DNA of 64,000 nucleotides. Source: Candidatus Rifleibacteriota bacterium (lineage in GTDB: Bacteria; Muiribacteriota; Ozemobacteria; Ozemobacterales; Ozemobacteraceae). How positions within the stretch are numbered: the stretch's first letter is position 1; each line of letters starts with the position of its first letter. A program made the position numbers and the translations under genes. Location: positions 117,981-181,980 of the forward strand of contig JANJUX010000033.1 in the NCBI GenBank assembly GCA_024710355.1. Reading direction: 5' to 3'. Shown here in pieces: positions 19,516 through 26,310 of this stretch. The notes beneath the pieces were generated by a model. The model saw only the letters and a program-made list of their open reading frames with translations, did not search any database and was not told the DNA's origin.

Positions 19516-19790
19516 TGAAAACTCCTGTGACTGATAGGTTTGATTATGCTTTGAAAAAGGCAGGGCAGGATTTTACAACAGTGTACCGGCATTGGCAAGT
19601 GAAATAGTTAACAAGCATCACATATTTGTTCTGGCCGAAAATTTGTGACATAATCATACCCGCCAGCAACCAGATATTTCTGATGACAACCGCTGGTCCA
19701 CTGTCACACATGAGTTGATGAAATCACCGATTCTGATGTAACAAGGGTTAGAATACAGCTGTCTCAAACAATTGCAAGGAGCCTCCGATC

Positions 19791-20783
19791 ATGCAGCATT
19801 TTGAATTTCCGCGACAATCACTTGGTTTTTTCCCGACCCCGCTGCATGAGCTGAAAAATCTGTCTGCTGCTCTCTGCGGGCCGCAACTGTTTATCAAGCG
19901 CGATGACCTGACCGGTCTGGCACTTGGCGGCAACAAAACCCGCAAGCTTGAATACCTCGTCGGCGCAGCGGTTGCCAAAGGAGCCGACACGCTGATAACC
20001 GCAGGGGCCATTCAATCGAATCACTGTCGGCAGACGGCCGCAGCGGCGGCAAAAATGGGCATGGCATGCCATCTGGTTCTGGGCGGATCAGCACCATCGA
20101 CTGCCAACGGCAATCTTTTGCTCGACGGGCTGCTCGGCGCGACGATTCACTGGGCCGGCGAGCATCGCAAGGGCGAAGATATTCCGCGCATCGCCGAAGA
20201 GTTGCGGGCGGCCGGCCGACGGCCGTTCATCGTGCCATACGGCGGCTCGAACGAGATCGGCGCCCTCGGTTTTGTCGAGGGTTTGCGTGAGCTGCAAGAG
20301 CAGGCTGCGGCAATGAACCTGGAGTTTGACCACATCATATTTGCATCGAGCTCAGGCGGCACCCACGCCGGTTTGATGATCGGCCGTGAGCTGCTTAAAA
20401 TGCCCTGCCGGCTCACCGGCATCGCCATCGACAAAGTCGGAAGTGCCGACAAATCTTTCAGACAGCAGATAATCGAGCTGGCAAATGCTGCCGGCCAGAT
20501 GCTAGGGCTCGATCATCACTTCAGCGCCGCCGATCTGCACCTGAACGAAGATTTTACCGGTGCTGGCTATGCCGTGATTGGTGAAACTGAACGCGAAGCC
20601 ATCAGTCTTTGTGCCCGACACGAAGGCATTCTCGTCGACCCGGTTTACACTGGCCGCGCTCTGGCTGGTATGATCGGCCTGGTCCGCAATGGCACCCTCA
20701 AAAAGCACGAAAAGGTGCTTTTCTGGCATACCGGCGGCTCACCAGCATTGTTTGCCTACGCCGATGCTCTGCAGGCAAAATAA
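19791..20783 (+). CDS. dcyD: PLP-dependent D-cysteine desulfhydrase / ACC deaminase family
   Basis: 330 residues, full family length. Conserved blocks: FFPTPLHEL, FIKRDDLTGLALGGNKTRKLEY in two parts (the Lys in GGNK is the Schiff-base residue), GAIQSNHCRQTAAAAA (substrate and phosphate contacts), PYGGSNEIGALGFVE and FWHTGGSPALFAY. The IKRDD/AIQSNH set fits DcyD-type D-cysteine desulfhydrase, giving pyruvate, sulfide and ammonia. Closely related ACC deaminases act on 1-aminocyclopropane carboxylate and cannot be excluded by eye. The ATG has AAGGAG about 9 nt upstream. A monocistronic gene with its own terminator. Confidence 0.85.
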   Translation: MQHFEFPRQSLGFFPTPLHELKNLSAALCGPQLFIKRDDLTGLALGGNKTRKLEYLVGAAVAKGADTLITAGAIQSNHCRQTAAAAAKMGMACHLVLGGSAPSTANGNLLLDGLLGATIHWAGEHRKGEDIPRIAEELRAAGRRPFIVPYGGSNEIGALGFVEGLRELQEQAAAMNLEFDHIIFASSSGGTHAGLMIGRELLKMPCRLTGIAIDKVGSADKSFRQQIIELANAAGQMLGLDHHFSAADLHLNEDFTGAGYAVIGETEREAISLCARHEGILVDPVYTGRALAGMIGLVRNGTLKKHEKVLFWHTGGSPALFAYADALQAK

Positions 20784-20813
20784 AGAGGCCAACAGCCCGT
20801 CAGGTTATTGCAG

Positions 20814-20838
20814 AAGGGTCTTGGAAAACCCTTTTTGC
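20814..20838 (+). terminator. Terminator after the D-cysteine desulfhydrase-like gene
   Basis: Stem AAGGG/CCCTT with an ~11-nt loop followed by TTT GCTG, 31 bp after the stop codon. A simple, modest hairpin. Confidence 0.6.
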
Positions 20839-21130
20839 TGATTATTGATTTATTACTACTGGTATGTCAGCATTAAACATGCAAAACCAATAGACTCCAC
20901 GCCATACCTGCAAAGCCCGCACTCGCGAATGCGGGTAACGGGTATCCGGCGGTCAAAAAAAGTTTCCCGATTGCAAGCTGTATACATCGACTCGGGGATA
21001 GCGCATAACCAATTCACATATGACAGAGAACCACGCAAACATAATTGATCAGGTTCACCGGCCTGGTTTATCAGTCTGGCCGCCTTGCCCCAAAGGGATT
21101 ATGCTTTCGACATACAGTGATCAATAAACG
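20839..21130. other. Intergenic stretch, no gene seen
   Basis: The gap between the PLP enzyme and the YdjM-like gene. It holds one hairpin (CCCGCA/TGCGGG, 20916-20935) and no convincing reading frame. Short frames on both strands here lack a ribosome binding site or recognisable sequence. Confidence 0.5.
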
Positions 21131-21655
21131 ATGAACTTTTCATATTTTCCTGACGGGTTGAACCATTTTCTCTGCGGCCTGCTGTTTCTTGGCGTTTTCT
21201 TCAGGCTCAGATGCCGCCGCGAAGATTTTACACCGCTGCTGGTGCTGGGTCTGCTGGCTGGCAGTTCGGCGATGTTCTTTCTGCCCGCCAAGCTGCCGGT
21301 TTTATCGAAAGCCGGCAACTATTATTACCAGTTTCTGCATTACCCAGTCCCAGACTGGGATATTCTGCTGCTCGGCGGCCGCTGGCACCGTTTTTTTCTC
21401 ACCCATTCGGTTTTCATACCCCTTTTTCTGAGCCCGGCAGCGCGCAACCGCCGCGCCGCCCTACTTCTGCTCGGCCTGACCCTCGGCGTCGCCAGTCACC
21501 TCGCCTGGGATGCCTACGCCAGCCCCAACCCGCTGATCGTTTTTTACCCGCACTACCTCTTCATGCGCGGCCTCGTCGCCAAAATCTGGCTCGGCCTCAA
21601 CACCCTCGCCCTCCTTTTCCTCGCCGAACTCTATGCCCGCCTGGCCGCGAAGTAA
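21131..21655 (+). CDS. YdjM-like (DUF457-type) membrane-bound metal-dependent hydrolase
   Basis: 174 residues with about four membrane helices. Three short motifs match the YdjM/DUF457 group in order: PDWDILL, HRFFLTHS and VASHLAWDAY, giving His and Asp residues at membrane borders that could bind metal. The family is described as inner-membrane metal-dependent hydrolase (E. coli YdjM is LexA-regulated), with unknown substrate. Length is normal for short members. The ATG at 21131 has no strong Shine-Dalgarno sequence, so the start is moderately sure. It is convergent with the large lipoprotein gene; the 119-bp gap between them has no obvious terminator. Confidence 0.7.
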   Translation: MNFSYFPDGLNHFLCGLLFLGVFFRLRCRREDFTPLLVLGLLAGSSAMFFLPAKLPVLSKAGNYYYQFLHYPVPDWDILLLGGRWHRFFLTHSVFIPLFLSPAARNRRAALLLLGLTLGVASHLAWDAYASPNPLIVFYPHYLFMRGLVAKIWLGLNTLALLFLAELYARLAAK

Positions 21656-21774
21656 TAAAGTTTTCCAAGGCCACACGATCTGTCCGGCTTATTACCAAAA
21701 CCCAGCTTTGACTACCCGCAGGATTCGATCTTAGAGTCAAAAGTTCGTCACAAACCGCCCGGGAATTTAATTGA

Positions 21775-24700
21775 TTAAGGCTGAGGAACGCCTTTGCAGA
21801 TTCTTCTATTTAAACAATCTGCAACATACACGTTCCCATTACTGTCTACAGCTATGCCAACCGGGCAATAGAAACCCGTACCAAGCGTTCTGACCGCAGC
21901 GTCCGGGCTTATTCCGCGAACAGAATAATTCATGGTGGCTGCCAGAAAAATGTTCCCATACTGATCTACGGCTAAACCTTCTGGCTCATCAAATCTGGCG
22001 TTAGAGCCGATTCCGTTTACATTTCCAGGTGTCCCGGGAGATCCTGCAAAAGTACTTACCACTCCATCGGGCGTCATTTTTCGAATTGTATCATTTCCCG
22101 GGTCAGAAATATAAAGATCCCCCGCTCTGTTGAATGCCAGGAATATCGGTATGGAAAACCTTGCTGCACTGCCGTTTCCATCTTCACACCCTTCTACGCC
22201 AGCAGCGCCTGCAACGGTTGTAACTATCCCAGCTGGTGTCATTTTGCGAATAGTGTGATTATAGGAATCAGCAATATATAGATTTTTAGAACTGTCGAAA
22301 GCAAGGCCCTGCGGACTGTTAAACCTTGCCTGCCCAGCTGTTCCATCAGCACTTCCGGATGTTCCTGCCAGACCAGCCACAGTCGTTACGACACCTGCCG
22401 GAGTAATCATGCGAATCGTATGATTCACTGAATCTGATATGTATATATTTCCATTATCATCATCAACAGCCACTCCAAAAGGCTTATTGAATTTTGCGGC
22501 GGACCCGACACCGTCATCACTTCCGGTTACTCCGGCCGTGCCGGCAAATGTTGTTACAACTGCATCTGGAGTTATTTTACGAATCGTATGATTATGTCCA
22601 TCTGCAACATAAATATCACCTGTTTTCGAAACCGCTATTCCCCATGGGTCGTAAAAGCTTGCGCCCGGGCCGGGCCCATCTGCGCTACCAATAATTCCTG
22701 TGCCCGCAAAAACTGAAAAGGTCATTGTCATTAATTTTGTCGTGAAATTAGAAACAATATTCGTCTCAGGTGAATTATGATAAACACCAACCAACCCGGT
22801 TGTTATCGTAACCGAAACTACCCCCCCGGATGGCAGCGAAATCGTGGGCGTGAAAGTAACAGTTCGGTTGTCAGCACTTGTTGAAAATTCCCCATGAATT
22901 TTGAGATCACCACAAAAAACTGAAATGGTAGATTCGTCGATTGTAGACGAATCAACGGGGCCACTGAAAACAATGATGATGTCAGTGTTAGATGCCACTC
23001 CGGTAGATCCTGAGGTTGGGAAAATAGATTCAACTGCAAGCGGCACCGGATCGAAAATGTATTGCTCAGAACAAGCCACATTGCCTGCAGCATCTCTGAC
23101 CCACAATTTATAATAACGCTTCTCAGAGGTCAGACCTGCTATTTCTATTGAAGCGCCCGGAGGATACATCGAGCCGTGAGCAAAATTCAAAGACCATTCA
23201 CTGAATATTCCGGACAACGGATTAATCCCATGTTCGACTCGAACCTGGGATTGTTCATTTGTGCTCCAGTTCACCTTGAACACATCATTAGAAATTTTAG
23301 CCGCACCTAATGACGTAATGACAGGAGGATTACTGTCTATAGTTGCGCCAGGAGGGATGCCGTCTTTGGCGAGCAACTGCCAGCTGCTGCCATCCCAGAT
23401 ATAAGACCTGCCATCGGTTGAATTATAATATGCCCAGTTGAGCTGCGGAGAAGCTGGATGCCCAGTCTGAGAGCCTTTCCAGATGATGCTGACGCCATCA
23501 GCACCATTTGCACCTGCTGGACCTTGAGGCCCCACTGGGCCCTGCGGACCAACCGGACCTTGTTGGCCGACAATACCGTTTTCGGCGAGAATCTGCCATG
23601 CAACCCCGTCAAATATATAGCTTTTTCCATCGGTTGAATTGTAATAAGCCCAGTTTAAAGCTGGATTAGCCGGCGCCACCGCCACGGTGCCTTTCCAGAT
23701 GATTCCGATGCCATTGGCGCCGGCGGGGCCCTGCACCCCCTGACTACCGCTTGTACCTGCAGGCCCCTGCGGGCCGGTGATACTTTCGGCGAGAGTCTGC
23801 CAGACTGAACCGTCAAAAACATAGGCCTTCTTGTCAACGGTGTTGTAATAAGCCCAGTTCAATTGAGGATTAACTATATGACTCGAAAACGCTCCTTTCC
23901 AGACAATGCTGACGCCATTGATACCATCTGCACCGGCTGGACCCTGAGGCCCCATTGGGCCCTGCGGACCGACCGGACCTTGTGGGCCGACAATACCGTT
24001 TTCAACGAGGATCTGCCACGCAACCCCGTCAAATATATAGCTTTTTCCATCGGTTGAATTGTAATAAGCCCAGTTCAACATCGGAGATGCAGGCGCTGAC
24101 GGCAGAACTCCTTTCCAGGTGATTCCGATTCCATTGGCACCGGCGGGGCCGGGCAAGCCCTGAGTGCCGGTTGCACCAGCAGGCCCTTGCGGGCCGGTTG
24201 GCCCCTGAGGCCCGATAGGGCCCTGTGGGCCGGTGATGCTCTCGGCGAGAATCTGCCAGGCTGAACCGTCGAAAATGTAGGCTTTTTTATCGGTGCTGTT
24301 GTAGTAGGCCCAGTTCGGCTGTGGGCTGGCCGGGTGGGCCGTCTGGGTGCCTTTCCAGGTTATGCCGATGAAAAACGAGTTGTCACGGCTGAGGGTTATC
24401 AGCGGCAGAGTCGTCGCCTGTGCGGCGCCCACCGAGATATTGTCGACGCGACCCTTCGCCAGACCGGGGGCCGAAAAAAGAACTGAATAACTGCCGACCG
24501 GAACGCCGGTGATGGCAAAGGCACCGTTTTCATCTGTATAAGCCGCATAAGATGTGCCGGGAACAAAGGCAACGATGGCGCTGCGACCGCTGAAGTCGGC
24601 GGGCACCGCGACCTGGCCGTTGATTTCGCCGGTAGCGGTCAGCAGCAGTTCAAGATCGGCGGGCATGGTCGATGCCTGCAGGCCAACGGCCAGATTGCGG

Positions 24701-25062
24701 CGTATACCGCCGATGTTGCGGTCTTTGCGGGCAACAAGGTTGTAGTAACCGGGCGTGACGTTCTGAAAAGCAAAGGCGCCACTCTCATCGGTCACGGCAA
24801 AATACAGCTGACCAGCCATAACCGAAGCTTCAGCCGCAGCACGCAGACTGCCAAGCGGCGGCACCTGGGCGTCAACGCCGACCAGATAAACCGGAACATT
24901 GCCCAGATCGCCTTCACCAGCCAGGCGCCCACTGAAAAGCACTCCGCCCGAAGTCGCGGCGACCGGGTTGGCAGAGCCACCCGAACCACCACCGCCGCAA
25001 CCAGCTGAAATCATGGCGCAAAACATCAGAAGAATAATCGTAAGGGGCCTGGACTTAATCAA
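21775..25062 (-). CDS. Modular lipoprotein: collagen-like runs, WKG modules, Ig-like and NHL repeats
   Basis: 1095 residues. The start is a TTG at 25062 with GGAGG 6 nt upstream, giving MIKSRPLTIILLMFCAMISAGC: a lipoprotein signal with Cys22. Residues ~40-230 are two carboxypeptidase-regulatory-like beta domains. Residues ~233-575 hold five copies of a ~45-residue module (WKG ... NWAYYNSTDGKSYIFDG ... WQ.L), four followed by collagen-like Gly-x-y runs such as GPQGPVGPQGP. A fibronectin-like region (~577-670), a bacterial Ig-like domain (~660-775) and NHL repeats (~780-1095; DIYVADGHNHTIRKITPDG type) follow. Probably displayed on the outer membrane as a binding stalk ending in a beta-propeller. 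Its first ~280 codons are nearly identical to those of the gene at 26311-29163. Confidence 0.8.
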   Translation of the reverse strand: MIKSRPLTIILLMFCAMISAGCGGGGSGGSANPVAATSGGVLFSGRLAGEGDLGNVPVYLVGVDAQVPPLGSLRAAAEASVMAGQLYFAVTDESGAFAFQNVTPGYYNLVARKDRNIGGIRRNLAVGLQASTMPADLELLLTATGEINGQVAVPADFSGRSAIVAFVPGTSYAAYTDENGAFAITGVPVGSYSVLFSAPGLAKGRVDNISVGAAQATTLPLITLSRDNSFFIGITWKGTQTAHPASPQPNWAYYNSTDKKAYIFDGSAWQILAESITGPQGPIGPQGPTGPQGPAGATGTQGLPGPAGANGIGITWKGVLPSAPASPMLNWAYYNSTDGKSYIFDGVAWQILVENGIVGPQGPVGPQGPMGPQGPAGADGINGVSIVWKGAFSSHIVNPQLNWAYYNTVDKKAYVFDGSVWQTLAESITGPQGPAGTSGSQGVQGPAGANGIGIIWKGTVAVAPANPALNWAYYNSTDGKSYIFDGVAWQILAENGIVGQQGPVGPQGPVGPQGPAGANGADGVSIIWKGSQTGHPASPQLNWAYYNSTDGRSYIWDGSSWQLLAKDGIPPGATIDSNPPVITSLGAAKISNDVFKVNWSTNEQSQVRVEHGINPLSGIFSEWSLNFAHGSMYPPGASIEIAGLTSEKRYYKLWVRDAAGNVACSEQYIFDPVPLAVESIFPTSGSTGVASNTDIIIVFSGPVDSSTIDESTISVFCGDLKIHGEFSTSADNRTVTFTPTISLPSGGVVSVTITTGLVGVYHNSPETNIVSNFTTKLMTMTFSVFAGTGIIGSADGPGPGASFYDPWGIAVSKTGDIYVADGHNHTIRKITPDAVVTTFAGTAGVTGSDDGVGSAAKFNKPFGVAVDDDNGNIYISDSVNHTIRMITPAGVVTTVAGLAGTSGSADGTAGQARFNSPQGLAFDSSKNLYIADSYNHTIRKMTPAGIVTTVAGAAGVEGCEDGNGSAARFSIPIFLAFNRAGDLYISDPGNDTIRKMTPDGVVSTFAGSPGTPGNVNGIGSNARFDEPEGLAVDQYGNIFLAATMNYSVRGISPDAAVRTLGTGFYCPVGIAVDSNGNVYVADCLNRRICKGVPQP
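23337..24370 (-). repeat. Intragenic array of five WKG/collagen modules
   Basis: Five imperfect direct repeats of about 145-235 bp inside the lipoprotein gene. Each encodes a NWAYYNS module; the first four also encode Gly-Pro-Gln runs. Unit number could change by recombination or slippage. Confidence 0.85.
24221..24990 (-). repeat. Duplicated lipoprotein 5' half, copy 1
   Basis: About 770 bp matching 28322-29090 with only scattered base differences and no length change. It covers the two regulatory-like domains and the first WKG module. Divergence is abrupt on both sides, which suggests recent duplication or gene conversion. Confidence 0.85.
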
Positions 25063-25248
25063 AGCGAACCTCCAGCACGGTTTAATCGCAAATAACAGCA
25101 TTTGTTGAGAGAGTCGAAGGCAGATAAGCAATCAGGCAGATGCAGCAGCGCAATTCAAGCCTTTGATTACAACATTCCGCATGATTTCCCCGTTATGCGA
25201 CTTCAATTTCTCTCAAGATTGGCTCTACTGTCGACAAGTTGCGAAAAA

Positions 25249-25355
25249 TTGTTAAGCCGGCAAAAAAGTTTTCCCTTTTCTGGTTTTCATTTGATTTATC
25301 TGTAGAAGCAGCGCACAAATTTCTCTGCTTCTGAATTTAAATCAGGGAGCAGCCC
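25249..25355 (+). repeat. Conserved leader of the Rpn genes, copy 1
   Basis: About 107 bp nearly identical to 36765-36872, starting around GCAAAAAAGTTTTCCC and ending in the ribosome binding site AGGGAG of the Rpn gene. Since leader and coding part are both duplicated, the unit probably moved or was copied as a whole. Confidence 0.8.
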
Positions 25356-26210
25356 GTGAAAACCTATTCTATGCTCAACGATCTCGCATTTCAGTGGATC
25401 TTCAACCAGCCGGGGCACGAAAAAATTCTTCGCAGCCTGCTGAATGCGCTTCTGCATCTTGAGGGCGCAGACCGGATCGTCGAAATTCATTATCTCAACC
25501 CGTTTAACCCGGCACGCTTCGTCGACAGCAGAAAAAGCGTAGTCGATATCAAGGTAAGAGACGAAAAGAGCAACTGGTATGAGGTTGAAGCACAGGTCTG
25601 GCAGCGCAAAGGTTACATTCAGCGTACCGCCTTTTATGTGGCGGCTCTGTACGCGGCCCAGGCAAAAAAAGGCGAAGAATTCAGTGAACTGACCCCCGCG
25701 ATCAGCATCTCAATTCTTGGTTTCAATCTGTTTAAAGAATCAACACGGGTTCAGGAAATCTTCGACTTCCGCAATACTGACAATTCTCTGACCTTGCCAC
25801 CGACAATGTCGCTGCACTACATCGATCTGACGAGATTCAACCGGAAAAAGCCGCACGAGCTGCAGAGCCCGTTCGAAAAGTGGCTGCATCTGATGAAGTT
25901 TTCCAAGGCCTATGCTAGAATGAAGGTGGACCTGACCAAAGTATTCCCTGACGAGGAGGAGATGGCCATGGCACTTACTGAACACACAAAACTGCACGCT
26001 GACGAAGCCATGCGCATCCGCATGGAAGACCGCGAACGCGCCAGAATCGACGAAATCCTTCTGCGTAGCACCTATACAAAAGAGGGCGCCACGCAAAAAG
26101 CCAAAGAGATCGCCAGAGCCCTGAAAAGCGAAGGTATGAGCGACGAATTCATCATGAAAACCACCGGCCTCTCGCCCGAAGAGCTCAAAAACTGTCTTAA
26201 AACCGGCTGA
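25356..26210 (+). CDS. Rpn-type PD-(D/E)XK nuclease family transposase-like protein, copy 1
   Basis: 284 residues, GTG start at 25356 with AGGGAG upstream. The N-terminal half matches the recombination-promoting nuclease / TIGR01784 family: MLNDLAFQWIFNQPGHEKIL, then SVVDIKVRDEKSNWYEVEAQVWQ split across the nuclease core. The Asp in VVDIKV and the Glu-x-Gln in YEVEAQ are the expected catalytic positions. The tail (~230-284) is charged and helical (KAKEIARALKSEGMSDEFI, then TTGLSPEEL), as is usual for the family. Rpn proteins are DNA endonucleases that stimulate RecA-independent recombination, some acting in phage defence with internally encoded short forms. It lies between the two duplicated lipoprotein genes; copy 2 is at 36873-37763. 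Confidence 0.85.
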   Translation: MKTYSMLNDLAFQWIFNQPGHEKILRSLLNALLHLEGADRIVEIHYLNPFNPARFVDSRKSVVDIKVRDEKSNWYEVEAQVWQRKGYIQRTAFYVAALYAAQAKKGEEFSELTPAISISILGFNLFKESTRVQEIFDFRNTDNSLTLPPTMSLHYIDLTRFNRKKPHELQSPFEKWLHLMKFSKAYARMKVDLTKVFPDEEEMAMALTEHTKLHADEAMRIRMEDRERARIDEILLRSTYTKEGATQKAKEIARALKSEGMSDEFIMKTTGLSPEELKNCLKTG

Positions 26211-26246
26211 CGCAGCACTCCAAACCGGTAACAAAAGCTTGGCATG

Positions 26247-26297
26247 AAAATGCCGATTCTTTCCGGTCTTCGTTGGACCTTAAAGAACCGGCATTTT
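26247..26297. terminator. Long hairpin between convergent Rpn and lipoprotein genes
   Basis: AAAATGCCG pairs with CGGCATTTT at the base, with further pairing of TTCTTT/AAAGAA and GGTC/GACC-like segments toward a short loop. The A-rich 5' and T-rich 3' arms make it usable on both strands. Confidence 0.75.
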
Positions 26298-26310
26298 AAA
26301 TTTGAGCCCG

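Noticed and set aside
21211..21711. 166-residue Pro/Arg-rich frame overlapping the YdjM-like gene
   Set aside because: Alternative frame shadow with biased composition; the other frame has membrane helices and conserved motifs.
23337..24370. Collagen-like runs considered as phage tail-fibre remains
   Set aside because: They lie inside a lipoprotein with intact signal peptide and other surface modules; no phage genes are nearby.
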